Source: Polytrichum commune
Lineage: Eukaryota; Streptophyta; Polytrichopsida; Polytrichales; Polytrichaceae
DNA: 64,000 nucleotides
Reading direction: 5' to 3'
Assembly: GCA_950295325.1 (NCBI GenBank)
Contig: OX485804.1
Coordinates: 50,456,429 to 50,520,428 of the forward strand
Each line of letters opens with the position of its first letter. Within the stretch, counting starts at the first letter, position 1. The notes beneath the pieces were generated by a model, which saw only the letters and a program-made list of their open reading frames with translations, was not told the origin of the DNA and ran no database searches. This document shows, piece after piece, positions 19,967 through 31,570 of this stretch. The translations under genes were made by a program, and so were the position numbers.

Positions 19967-20858
19967 GGCTATCCCAAGAGTGGGATGAGCCTTGTCACCA
20001 AGCCTTTGGGGAGCTCAAGAGCAAGTTCTCTTCACAAGATGTGGTTAAGTTTCCGGGTTTTCATAAGCATTTTGAGGTGCACATGGAGGCGAAGGATTTT
20101 ACCATTGGTGGATGTTGATCCAAAATGGATGACCATTGCTTGTGGGAGCATTAAGCTCCATGGTTGTCGAACCTTGTCCGGCTTGTGCAAGAAATGGTTA
20201 TCCCAAGAGTGGGATGAGCCTTGCCACAAAGCCTTTGGGGAGCTTAAGAGAAAGTTTTCTTCGCCGCCCGTGCTCAAGTTCGCGTAGCTTGACTATCCTT
20301 TTGAGGTGCATATGGGGGCGAGTGACTTTACCATTGGCGGATGTTGAGGCAAAATGGATGGCCATTGCATATAAGAGCATGAAGCTCGATGGTTGTCCGA
20401 CCTCGTCCAACTTGTGCAAGAAATGGCTATCCCAAGAGTGGGATGAGCCTTCCCACCAAGTCTTTGAGGAGCTTAAGACCAAGTTCTCTTCGCCGCCCGT
20501 GCTCAAGTTCGCGGAGTTTGACATACCTTTTGAGGTGCATACGGGGGCGAGTAACTTTACCATTGGCGGATGTGATCCAAGATGGATGCCCATTGCATAT
20601 GGGAGCATTAAGCTTAACGGTTGTCGAACCTTGTGCGACTTGTGAAAGAAAAGGCTATCCGAAGAGTGGGATGAGCCTTTTCACCAAGTCTTTGGGGAGC
20701 TTAAGAGCAAGTTCTTTTCGCCGCCCGTGCTCAAGTTCGCGGAGTTTGAGAAACCTTTTGAAGTGCATATGGGGGCGAGTGACTTTGCCAATGGTGAATT
20801 ATGTGTAAGATGGATGGCCATTGCATATGGGAGCATGAAGCTCGATGGTTGTCAGAGA
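19967..20858 (+). repeat. E3: 229-bp RNase H-start tandem repeat, four units
   Basis: Units begin at 19967, 20196, 20425 and 20653 (spacing 229, 229, 228). Same unit as in E1 and E2; copy number differs between elements (at least two, five and four). Confidence 0.93.
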
Positions 20859-22113
20859 AGACAACCAACTCATGACAAAAAACTTCTTTGCCGTAGTGCA
20901 TTGCTTGAAGATGTGGCGACACTATTTGGGGTCGCACAAAGCAAAAGTCTACATGGACAATGTGTCCTAAAAGTATTTTGACATACAAGCGTAAGTGAGC
21001 GCCAAGTCATTGCGGTGGCATGATAGTTTGGCGCTTATGAAGGTGGATTTGATCCACAAACCGGACCGTGGAAATGTGGTGCCGGATGCGCGAAGTAGAC
21101 CGGAAGAGTTCCAAGCAATGAGAACCATCCAAACCTTGTGGCTAATGTGTGCCGGCCAAGGAAACTTGTGATGCAAGATACGGGAGGGGTAAATTCACTA
21201 CCCCAAAGCACAAAAGTTTTTAGGTGAGTTTCACAAGAGCAAGGTGCTCAAAGAGGTTAAGTTGGTGGACGGATTGTTCAAGTGCAAGCAAAGTTGGGTG
21301 TATGTGCCACAAGGCAAGTTGAGGCTATCGGTTTCGAAAAAGGAATATGATAGCCACATTGCCGGCCAAAGAGAAGAAAGAAAAAACCGCCATAGAATGG
21401 TGTCTTGGAGGTACCATTGGCGGTGCATAAAGGAGGATATAGCCCACTTTGTGAAGGTTTGGATGAAGTGCCAAGTGAACCGAGCCTCTAACCAAAACCA
21501 AGGTGGTTTCTTGCAACCGTTGCATATCCCGTTGGCGCCATGGCATGGTATGTGCATGGACTTGATCACAAGTTTGCCGGAGTCACATGGGTATGATGCC
21601 ATCTTGTTGATGGTAGAGCGGTTTGCCAAGTTGGCACACATGGTGCCGATTGTGGGAACCGCCACCGCGTTGGAGACCGCATAGCCTTTTCTCAAAGGAT
21701 GGTTGAGGCACCACGGGTTGCCAAGAGTGATTGTGTGGGATCAAGATCCAAAGTTCACAAGTGCATTTTCAATGCATTTCTCTAAGGAGGTCGGAATGAA
21801 ACTAAGGTTTAGCATGACCTTGCATTCCCAAATGGATGGGGAAGCGGAGCGTGTGAATGGAGTCTTGAAGCTATACTTGAGGAACTTGGTGGGGGCGGAC
21901 CAAGGAGATTGGGCGGACTATGTGGGTCGAGCGGAGTGTAATTGCAATGTAGCCACGCACTTGGCTACCAAGGGGTGGTCTTTGGTGGTGGCTTATGGAG
22001 TGGATGCGCTCCAACCTATTAACCTAGCTCTCGAGGGGGCACATTCAACACTAGAGTTCAACCAAGATGGTGAGGACTTGGCCAAGGAGCAAAAAAACAA
22101 GTCTTGGAGATGA
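20859..22113 (+). pseudogene. E3: RNase H C-terminal part and integrase remnant
   Basis: Same order as in E1 and E2. Integrase catalytic residues look retained (MDLITSLP, WDQDPKF, GEAERVN), but TAG at 21682-21684 cuts the core at the position shared with E1 and E2, and the zinc-binding His region is altered (GQREERKNRH). The frame 21703-22113 ends in a small indel. Confidence 0.87.
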
Positions 22114-22449
22114 CCAAGTTGTTGGTGGAGAAAGCCCGAAGGTGGTACGAAGTGCGAATCAATGCCGGAAGACGCAAAGTGGAGAATGAGGTGGGCCAAA
22201 AGGTGTTGTTGAATGTGAACAACTTCACTTACCCGAAAGGCCTCACTCCAAAGTTTATGTCCAAAATTGGAGCTCCGTTTCCCATTGTGGAACAAGTGTT
22301 AAAGGACATGTATAAGTTGGAATTACCGCCCGAGATCAAAGTGCATCCCATATTTCATGTCTCATTACGAAAGTCATTTAAGGACGACACCTTGTGGCCC
22401 GAACACAAGCAAGTGATTAGGCCACCTCCCGACCTTGTGGACATCATTT
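22104..22449 (+). pseudogene. E3: integrase C-terminal tail
   Basis: Frame 22104-22511 reads through a well-preserved tail (GQKVLLNVNNF; MSKIGAPFPIVEQV; LELPPEIKVHPIFHVS) and is then cut by the MITE at 22450. It is the least damaged coding piece in the E family here. Confidence 0.8.
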
Positions 22450-23234
22450 CTCGGGGGGTGCACTATACTAAACATGTACGAGTATACGTGAGTGCACAGG
22501 AGGGGTATTGATTTGGACCTTGCCGTATTACGTATACATATGGTATACATGTTATAATTTATAGTTATGTACATGTATGAAAGGCCTTTAAAAAGTATAC
22601 AATAATTGTATTTGTATGGTACTGTTACTATACTACATATCATAAGTTTTCATATTGGATGAAATTAGGATTAACTAGGATTAATGATTTTCGTTAGCAA
22701 CCTTATAGGGTAGTATGAACCATGTACAAGGTGTCAAGGTAATATCGGGGAAAGAGGCAGTATTAGGGTTTTGAAATGATTCGTTTAGCTCAAAGTAACA
22801 AGGAGATTGGTTTATGTTGGTATCAAAAAAGGGCTAACAACAAGTGGACATATGATCTTACTGATCATTTGATGGTAGATTTAGAGACAATAATTGCATT
22901 GGCTACAATGACATATATTGGTGAATCAAATGTTTATGAGTTACATCCGGGAGATGAAAAAGTTTTCAACGACTTTGCTGATGAAAGCTAGGATATTTTG
23001 TTATACATATTATAGGGGTTGATTATTGTTCAAAAGTGTATTTGTATACTTATGTTAATGACTATATATGAATGGATGTTTTTTTGTGTATACATATTGT
23101 CACTTGTATATTTATTGTTGCAATTGTATGTGTATTACTTCATTTCACAAAAAATAACTTGTACATAGGGGGTTTTTAGAGTATGCAGTGAACGCACGTG
23201 ATTCTAGGTTTTAATGAAAGGTGCACCCCCCGAG
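22450..23234. mobile_element. MITE family M1, copy 1 (785 bp), in the E3 chromodomain region
   Basis: Perfect 14-bp terminal inverted repeats CTCGGGGGGTGCAC and GTGCACCCCCCGAG, flanked by the 8-bp duplication CATCATTT (22442-22449 and 23235-23242). E1 and E2 show the unoccupied site. A second copy lies at 39034-39528. The 8-bp TSD fits the hAT superfamily, although the ends are not the usual CAGGG form. No transposase is recognisable, so it is non-autonomous. Confidence 0.95.
22776..22991 (+). CDS. Hypothetical 71-aa ORF inside MITE M1
   Basis: Starts at ATG (MIRLAQSNKEIGLCWYQ) and ends FNDFADES with a natural-looking composition. I recognise no domain. It could be a captured gene fragment or chance; the shorter M1 copy has nothing comparable on the plus strand. 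Confidence 0.25.
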   Translation: MIRLAQSNKEIGLCWYQKRANNKWTYDLTDHLMVDLETIIALATMTYIGESNVYELHPGDEKVFNDFADES

Positions 23235-23242
23235 CATCATTT

Positions 23243-23453
23243 GGAACATGAGGTAGGAGGGCATCCTCAAGTGCAGGAAGCCCAAGTGAAAAAAAAAAAA
23301 TGTACAAAGGAGTACTTGGTGAAATGGTGTGGATACCATGAGAAAGAAGTCGTTTGGGTAGCGGCAAGAGACATGGTAACCACCAATGAATTGGTGAAGC
23401 ACTTTGAAGAAACTAAGGCTAAGGATTCCAATAAAATGAAGCGTAGGCATTGA
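23243..23453 (+). pseudogene. E3: chromodomain piece after the MITE
   Basis: In one frame (numbered from 23214) it gives KEYLVKWCGYHEKEVVWVAA then a FEETKAKDSNKMKRRH end, the aromatic-rich core of a chromodomain. Cut off from integrase by the M1 element. Confidence 0.8.
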
Positions 23454-24267
23454 TGAGGACATCAATCTCCTTTAGTGGGGGAGAGACGCTAGTAGCACAC
23501 TTACCTTCGAGGTTAATTGCTCCACAACATGAACTTGTTCTTTGGCTTGAGGTAATAAAGTCCAAACTTTAGTGGTGCAAAGAGAAAAGTATGAGATGAG
23601 GTCCTAGTCTTGTACTTGTGCTTGGTTAGTGGAAGAGGGGGAATAGACATGCCAAACTAGGTTGGGTAAGCCGAGTAATTGGGGGCCATGGCTTGGAAGG
23701 GCCTTGGATAAAACCAAGAAACTTCTTAGCCGTGGGCTTGTCCGGGCGGGGACAAGGTGATGGCGCGTGCTCATAAAAGTGCTACCCGCGAGCTAACGAG
23801 AGTTGGCGCATGGGAGTCATGAACCCATGTCTCGAAAGAGCAAAGTGGGAACCAAGTCGGGCGGGACTTGGCATCACCCCCGTGCGATCGAGGCGTGGCT
23901 TAACAATGGAAAGCCATCTCGGAGTTGCAACCGAGACAACTTAGTGGAAGCGTTGAGGTCTCACCTAGATGTGTCACGTTAGGCTAGTGGAGCCTAACGG
24001 GGGAGGCCCCAAAGGAGGGGCAACCCAAGTGAGTCCCAAAGTAGGTGGGTCTAGTGTAGGTTGGGTCCTTGGATGAGAGATCCAAGGTCGCTAACGGACC
24101 ACCTAGGAACGACACCTTTGGGACTATGCCAAATTTGAAGATGCATTGTGGGGGTCGTGCCCTAAGGTAAACACAATGCCGCACCATAGAGGATGGCAAC
24201 TTGAGAAGTGGTGTGCCGACTACGAGTATAGTCGATGAGGGCATCGACTCCGTTTGGTGGGGGTGAG
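23454..24267 (+). other. E3: 3' non-coding region and polypurine tract
   Basis: Closely matches E1 and E2. The polypurine tract GGTGGGGGTGAG abuts the LTR at 24268. The antisense 155-codon frame is at 24451-23984. Confidence 0.75.
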
Positions 24268-25241
24268 TGTCGCGCACCTCTCCATGAGGAGTGCCCGAAA
24301 CACCATGGGCACAAGGGGGACCCCGGAGTGACACCCGGGACTTGTGGCGCCGTTGGTGAGAGGGCCCAAGTGATCCTAGTGCGGGTGAGGGCCCCGGGCG
24401 TTGGGAACGCTTCCCACCCACGAAGACTAGGAGGCACAAGGGTAAGGCCATGAGCTATGCGTAGCTCATGGCGTGGTGATTCTAGAATGCTCAAGAACAC
24501 CTCAATCGGAGGTGTGAGCTAGGAGTTATGGCCATTTGAGTGGGGCGCTGTCCCGGGACAGCGCCCTGGTGCAGCAGTGCCTGGGAGTGACTCCCGGGAC
24601 TGCCAAGGTTCAAAGAGGCATAACGTCCTCATAACTTGCCCAAATGGGGCAAGTGAGGAGTCCATCGGCATCTACGTGAAGCGTAGATGAAGATGGAGTG
24701 GTTGGTTGTTATGATCAAACATCATACAAGGAAGTTATGATGGTCTGAAGCTGCTAGAGGCTTCTTAGCCCAGCGGCTAAGGGAGAATGTCCACTTGGCC
24801 CCAACTCTTGGTGGAGAGACAAGAGGTTGGTTGACTGTGGGGTAGGGGCCCCGTGTAAAGTCCTAGAGGCTTATATGGGTGAGGTGGTGTGGCCTCACCC
24901 ACCCGAGGCCGAACGGCACGGCCTCCATGGGCATTGGCCCAATGTGAGGCCATAGTTGCCTAGTATGGTTCGGGTTGTTGTAGCGTTGCTCCGGCAATGC
25001 GATGATCAACATGAGATTGGACTTCCATGGATGGAAGTCCACATCTAAGAATTGGTTACCGATGAAGGGGTGAGTCCCAAAATCAAAGTAGGAGGGTTGG
25101 TTCCCCTCCTATGAACTATATGGTCCGGGGTAAGAGGAGCTAACCATTAGCATGGCGGAATGCGAAAGGTTAGCGCTCGTAACCTTTGCTAGAATTGAAA
25201 ATTGGCAAGATTGTCAAGGGGGTTTAGCAAGGGTTGCGACA
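24268..25241 (+). repeat. E3 3' LTR
   Basis: Complete 974-bp family LTR, TGTCGCGCAC to GGTTGCGACA, visibly diverged from the E2 LTRs at scattered bases. It marks the right border of the nest. Confidence 0.92.
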
Positions 25242-25506
25242 TGGCGCTTCAACTCCATCGACATCACGTTGCCCGCGCGAGCATTTTTCTACGTGATCAC
25301 TTGGGCCGATCAATTTTGTAGGACACTGCATTTTTTCCTTAGGAAATTGTGATAGATTATCATGCGAGACAAATGTACATATTCACCGAATTAATATATG
25401 AGCAAATGATCTCTGCTCGCATCCCCTAAACTTATTGCATATTCTCGCGTCTTGTGTTGTCTGTGCTCTTGCGCGTCCTTGCATTCTTTGCATGCACACC
25501 TCACTC

Positions 25507-25653
25507 ACGAACGCTCGTTCGTAAAACTGTGCCACCCCGTCTTGACCTCCTTCGCGAACGAGCGTTCGTATATGTATGCATCCGCGCTCACGAACGAGCG
25601 TTCGTAAATGATGCGCACCGCCCCACAACCTTCATTCACGAACGGTCGTTCGC
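25507..25653. repeat. Cluster of four CGAACG-NN-CGTTCG palindromes
   Basis: Palindromes at 25507-25522, 25554-25569, 25590-25605 and 25638-25653, spaced 47, 36 and 48 bp, with centres CT, AG, AG and GT. The region 25242-25789 otherwise has no gene. The cluster is 140-280 bp upstream of the FCP1-like exon. A fifth copy with one mismatch is at 26918-26933. Confidence 0.85.
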
Positions 25654-25789
25654 AATTGTGCCCTTCTGAACATTTTCCTTGCACCCTCCTCACTTCCTCT
25701 TCTTTTCCCATAATGCATCGTCTTTATTTTCAACGCAACAATTTCTTTATTGGATCATAGAATTAAACTAGTCGCGTTGTTCATCACAG

Positions 25790-26557
25790 GACCCCCCGGA
25801 GATAGGTCGCAACCCCTCGACCAGTGGACCTCGAACCCGGAACAAACTGTTCCTCGTTTTTGACCTCAACGGGGTGTTGTGTCACACCCAACACATCCCA
25901 AAGGTCCCCACGCGTCCCTTCCGTCACCCCGACGAAAGGGACTACGACGGCGAGCTCGACACCCTCATTAACCGCAAGGCTGTCCGCGCCCGTCCCGGCC
26001 TGCGGGACTTCTTTCGCGAGGTGGTCGAGTTCGCCCACGTCGTTATGTGGAGCTCCATGGTCATGGAGAACACGGAGCCCATTGTCCACTTCTTGTTCCG
26101 TGATCTCCCGAGCCCTTGCCTCGTCCTCGGCCAAGAGGACTGCGACGAGCTGCTCGACGAGAAAGGCCGACCGGTGCCCAAGTTTGGCGGTCGAGGCGGA
26201 GGACAACAATTCCTCAAGGTCCTCCATTCAAGACTCTGGCAAGGCGTCCCCCATCTGCATGGGACGCCCCACGGGTGGTGGCCGACTCCTGAGAACACCC
26301 TCCTCATCGACGACAACCCCACCAAGAGCGTCTTGAACCCCCCGGGCAACGTCATCTTCCCGGACACTTGGACCGGCGATAGGCAAGACACATTTTTGGT
26401 CGATAGGCTAGCCCCCTACCTTAGAAGGCTCGTGCTCCACGCCGGTAGCATCCCATTTTTTGTTAGGTCCAACCCCTTCGGCAATGCGGCGCTAAGCCCC
26501 CGCGATAATGTATATAAGAGCATCATGAGGCTCGCCAAACTCAATAAATTGATTTGA
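25790..26557 (+). CDS. FCP1/SCP-like (NLI-interacting factor) phosphatase-domain exon
   Basis: From a likely splice acceptor (AG at 25788-25789) the frame runs DPPEIGRNPSTSG... to TGA at 26555-26557. It shows the FCP1-like/HAD signature as FDLNGVLCHT (about 25858-25886; the second Asp of DxDx(T/V) is Asn, as in several plant homologues), HVVMWSSM (about 26037), and NTLLIDDNPTKS near 26295 with the DD pair of the family. Such proteins dephosphorylate Ser/Thr, for example on the RNA polymerase II tail; Asn for Asp may mean little activity. No in-frame ATG precedes 26045, so an upstream exon is needed or the copy is broken. Coding GC is much higher than in neighbouring DNA. E3 lies 550 bp upstream. 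Confidence 0.7.
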   Translation, partial: DPPEIGRNPSTSGPRTRNKLFLVFDLNGVLCHTQHIPKVPTRPFRHPDERDYDGELDTLINRKAVRARPGLRDFFREVVEFAHVVMWSSMVMENTEPIVHFLFRDLPSPCLVLGQEDCDELLDEKGRPVPKFGGRGGGQQFLKVLHSRLWQGVPHLHGTPHGWWPTPENTLLIDDNPTKSVLNPPGNVIFPDTWTGDRQDTFLVDRLAPYLRRLVLHAGSIPFFVRSNPFGNAALSPRDNVYKSIMRLAKLNKLI

Positions 26558-26669
26558 AATGCCTCCATGTCTTTGCTTGTTATCATGTGGTTCACATATC
26601 TAATGCTTGCTCTGTTTTTGGATGTCTGTTTTTGTTTTTTGTTGTTCTTGTTCTTGTTCTCGCCCATAG

Positions 26670-27116
26670 TCTGCCCCCATATGCGACGCCCCTGTAGTCG
26701 ATGGCCCTTCCCGTCCCCTCTCGCCCCCGGCATCCCCTTCCCGCGACGTCACGGACTTCCAAATGCCATCCCTCTACCACTTCTCGGCGGTCGACGCGGC
26801 CTCGGCCGTGGATTACTCCCGTGACGTCGGCATCGATGACGGCGTCGTCAACAGCCCGCCCCCAGCACTTGTCCCCCGTGCGTACGCCCCGTCGCCCTCC
26901 CCCCTCTCCAAGGAGAAACGGACGCTCGTTCGTTTGGGGCACCTCTCGCCCTCTAAGGACGATGGCATCGCTCGTCGCAGGCCGAGCCGGCGTCTCCGCA
27001 TGGAAGGCCCCCGTTGCCACACCTCCCCTGCCGACTCCGTTCCTCCCCCGCAACGTCCTCCGCGATCGTGGGCCCTCCACGCCTCGACTCCCCCCCGCCA
27101 TCCAACAGTGCAATAG
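26670..27116 (+). CDS. Putative Pro/Ser-rich exon in a GC-rich segment
   Basis: After a pyrimidine tract and TAG (26667-26669), a frame reads SAPICDAPVVDGPSRPLSPP then VTDFQMPSLYHFSAVDAA and a Pro/Arg-rich tail, ending at 27114-27116. Overlapping frames 27014-27499 and 26701-27636 look similar because of GC-rich composition, and a frame shift near 27060 would give a plausible continuation. It could be a second exon of the FCP1-like gene spliced before its TGA, a separate gene or non-coding. No domain recognised. Confidence 0.25.
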   Translation, partial: SAPICDAPVVDGPSRPLSPPASPSRDVTDFQMPSLYHFSAVDAASAVDYSRDVGIDDGVVNSPPPALVPRAYAPSPSPLSKEKRTLVRLGHLSPSKDDGIARRRPSRRLRMEGPRCHTSPADSVPPPQRPPRSWALHASTPPRHPTVQ

Positions 27117-27639
27117 TTCCATCGGCTCCGGATGCTCCCGTCGACGCCCCCCTCGTTCCCACCGTTCCCCGCATGGACGTCCCCAAAGCCAAAGTGCCCT
27201 CCTCAACCCTAAACCCCTTTCCCGCTTTTGTTTTCCTTGTCTTCCGTGTGCGTGCCGTTCTCTTTACGAGCGCCCATCCCAAACCGCCCTCATTATTTTC
27301 CCCACTCCATTCCTATTCTTATCTTCCTATGACATTGTTTCGCAGGTGGCTACCCGCTCGCTTGGTGCCCGGCCCTCCTCCACATCCTCCTTGGATAGGC
27401 ACGCCCTCAAGGCCGCATCTTCCAGTCCGATCGTTGTCTGGCCCTCCGGAGAAGCGCAAGACGTTCCCTTTCGCAAACGCCCTCGTATTCTACTTATAAT
27501 ACCACCTCGTACAATTCGGGAGCGCGTCCTGAAACATGCAAGAACGACACATATTCCTGTCCAGGCAACACACAAGGATACAGTCGTGGGCCTGAGATTT
27601 TTAGAGCCATGGAGGCCGCCAAAAAAAAGGACTTAGCCG

Positions 27640-28776
<1,137 letters not shown>

Positions 28777-29687
28777 CTGCACCACCAAGCAACATTCACA
28801 TTATAGTGAAGCTCCCCAGAAGCAACACCACAATATTTGAGCCTAAATGGGGCAACACAGTTAAGTCACAAAGAAAATTCCACATAACCGTAAACCCTAA
28901 ATCCTAAACTCATAAATATTTGCTCTGATAAATATTTTAATTATTTTGCATGTGGAAGATTGAACACATCACGACTCACGAATGCTCTGAAATACATTGT
29001 AGAGCCGTCTCTAAACAGAGTACCATCGATTCACCAATCAACTTCTTTCTCACTTCCAACCTAGAGTAATCAGATTTTATTGGTCCACCATGATAGTCAT
29101 ATTCCACGTTATCAAGATTCAATTTTTGAAATGTGCACAGTGATAAAACTAACTAAAACGATTGTTAATACTAACCACATTCCCACTGCAACATGCATTG
29201 CATCCAAAAGTGCAAAGAAACCTAAACATCGTGAATTTCAGCACCATTAGTAAAACAAAACATCAGTTGAATGAATTGCACTAAAGATTTCACATAATTT
29301 CGAAGGAGAACTCCTCTTCGCTTCTAATAAACCTACAAGAAACACAAAGTTTTGGGTCCGAAATTACTGCTCCTTTTTCATCATAATATCGACATCCCTC
29401 ACACATAACTCTAAACATCATCACAATTCATCAAGAATGTGCACAAGATTCCTCTTCGCAGCCGAGGAGGTCACCGAAGTCTTTTGCAGGGAGGAGGTCA
29501 CCGTTGTGTTTGGCAGGGAGCAGGGAGAAGACAACCCGGTGAATCCAGCTAACCTGAAGGGAAAAAACAGTACCCGGTTTTTCCTCCGAAAAATCGGAGT
29601 TGCTTGTCGCATTCTTCCGGGCGGGGGAGTTCAGGGCAGCAAGCTCCCTGCAAAACTGCTCTGTTTTGCAGGACTGACTTACAAATT
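28777..29687. other. No confirmed gene
   Basis: I looked for further ATP synthase beta exons upstream of the fragment and found none I trust. A 104-aa plus-strand frame (29437-29751) overlaps the hairpin and has no domain. Confidence 0.4.
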
Positions 29688-29766
29688 CGGATGTAGAGTA
29701 GTTCAGGGCATCCGTTTTGCCGATGGGTGGGGCAATTCGAGACTACCCTGAACTACTCTACATCCG
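29688..29766. other. Hairpin with 21-bp perfect arms
   Basis: Arm 29688-29708 (CGGATGTAGAGTAGTTCAGG plus G) is the exact reverse complement of 29746-29766, with a 37-nt loop. A smaller hairpin (TGCAAAAC/GTTTTGCA) lies at about 29649-29670. Size fits a small-RNA precursor or a MITE core. Function unknown. Confidence 0.7.
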
Positions 29767-29995
29767 GTTTTGAGTTCAGGGTTTCATGGGTGGGAATGCC
29801 CTAAGACACCTTCGGCAGCAACAAAGATGTTGTCAGCAGGGGCAGAAGAGGATTGTCCGCGGCAGCAGTGATAAATGGGAGTTGCTTGCGGTAACCGCGA
29901 AGAAATGATGTCTGTGATCTGCAGCAGAAAAGGTTTGTCTGTAGCAGCAAGACAAAGTTTGCCTGCATCAAATCTAAACTGTAACTACTTGCGTC

Positions 29996-30913
29996 CATAG
30001 TCCGCCAAGAGCCTAAGGCTAGTGTAAATGCAACCTACAAAATTTGTGACTTAGCCTATAAAATTTTGAAAGTGTAGGACAAAGAGCCTATGGACAATTT
30101 AAAAACATAGGATATCAACCTATGTGATAAAAAACATGTAGGAAATTTTGCCTACAAAGTTTTTAAAAGAGAGGATTTTAGCCATTCATCCTTCTTCAAA
30201 TTGGAAAATTAGTTGACCTAAGTACATATCTTTAGGCTAATACTCGGGGCTCTTGGGTGGCACATAGACGGATATCAATAATAGCCCTAACTCCCTTCCC
30301 GCCAATCTTTACAAATACCATTCATCACAACTCCTCTCTCTCTCTCTGTGAAGCATCTCTCTCTCTCTCTCTCTCTTGGATAGTGTGATGCGGGTGGCGA
30401 TTGAAGGACCAACCAAAAATTTTGAGTTTATTTTGGAGGAAGCTATATCTTTGTGGAAGGATTCAAGAAAGTTTTGATTCTTGTTTACTAATCTTGAGAA
30501 ATATCTTGCAGGAAGAGTAGAGGTTGAATCAGAAGATGGTGAGGACTTTCACCCTTGAACTCATTTGAATTTTAGCAACCTTTCATTATAATCAACTCTT
30601 TAAAAAAGAGTTGGTTAATCCTTGGCCTTCAAACGTGGTGAAGGGCTTAGCCAGGTTCAATTCCTGCCAAGGATACCACTTAGTACTCAAATTTTGAATT
30701 TAAAGTCTACAACATTAAAAGATATGAAGGATTTTAACTTACTAAAAATTAGTTTTGAAGGCAATTGGCGGGTAACTTAAAAACTCAAAAGGTTTTCAAC
30801 TTACAAAAATTTGATATTGTAGGATGCAACCTATGCCATGAGGGTTTAGGCCTATGCCCTTTTAAAGAGGTAGGCAATTAACCTCAATAACTTCAAAAAC
30901 TTTTCGGACACTG
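29996..30913. mobile_element. Non-autonomous hAT-like element, 918 bp
   Basis: The 8-bp duplication CTTGCGTC (29988-29995 and 30914-30921) brackets an insert whose ends are imperfect inverted repeats, CATAGTCCGCCAAGAG and the complement of CAGTGTCCGAAAAGTT. Removing it joins two parts of a GCGGCAGCAAG-rich sequence. Repeated CCTAT(G/A) motifs near both ends look like subterminal transposase sites. No transposase inside. Confidence 0.78.
30333..30377. repeat. (CT)n microsatellite
   Basis: Two CT runs (30333-30347 and 30356-30376) separated by a few bases, inside the hAT-like element. Confidence 0.9.
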
Positions 30914-31414
30914 CTTGCGTCTGCGGCAGCAAGGCTAAGCTGTATTTGTAGCGACAAAACTAAGTTTGTATCTTGCGGCAGCAAGACTCTAAGGTTTTCT
31001 AGCTATCCATCAAAGGCTCTCTAATCTATAGTCTGATCATCTAATGCGAGTTGCAATCGGATCTAAGAAATAAATCAGATTGGCTAATGTATGACCAGCG
31101 CTTCCGCATGGTGTAGCGGAGCGGAGAGAGCAAACTGGGTAGTGAGCAGAAGTTTATATAGGGTTGGGGCGTAGTCTTGAGCGGGAAAAGAGAAAAAAAA
31201 TATTGAACTAAGAAGCTCTAAGCAATCGTGACTGATAACGTGTTAAGACTAGGCAATAGCCGGTGAGCGTAATGGTGCAAGTGACCAACAAAGGCCATGT
31301 GGTCGTATATATACGTATTTAAGTTTGAATACATTAATGGCGATTAGCCGTCACTTAGCCGCCTACAATACTATGTTTAACTAACCCCGGACCCACTACC
31401 GCGGGGATAGTGTA

Positions 31415-31434
31415 GCCACCTTCCGGAAGGTGGC
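31415..31434. repeat. 20-bp perfect palindrome
   Basis: GCCACCTTCCGGAAGGTGGC, in non-coding sequence 137 bp left of repeat copy A. No assigned role. Confidence 0.85.
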
Positions 31435-31570
31435 TGCCGTCATCTATATTCGGCTATAGGTCGTCAGGCTAGCTATAGGCTGCCTTAACACATTAGGAGG
31501 CCTTACGTCGTTGCCTAGCCCCGGTGAGTGTACAAACTAGGTTGCTTTTAAGTGCTAGGGTGTGCACTTA

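Larger units (their letters stand above)
17697..25241 (+). mobile_element. E3: degenerate chromovirus with truncated 5' LTR
   Basis: It has a 399-bp remnant of the 5' LTR, primer site, gag remnant with an expanded zinc-knuckle array, protease, RT-core deletion as in E2, four 229-bp RNase H repeats, integrase, a chromodomain split by a MITE, polypurine tract and a complete 3' LTR. Flanks differ (17696 side is another LTR fragment; 25242 onward is unrelated), so no TSD can be shown. Confidence 0.88.

Noticed and set aside
26701..27636. 311-aa ORF as a gene
   Set aside because: Arg/Pro/Ser-rich product of a GC-rich stretch where all frames are open; another frame looks more protein-like.
31240..31500. 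Possible MITE with GTGTTAAG/CTTAACAC ends left of repeat A
   Set aside because: Arms are only 8 bp and no target duplication could be identified.
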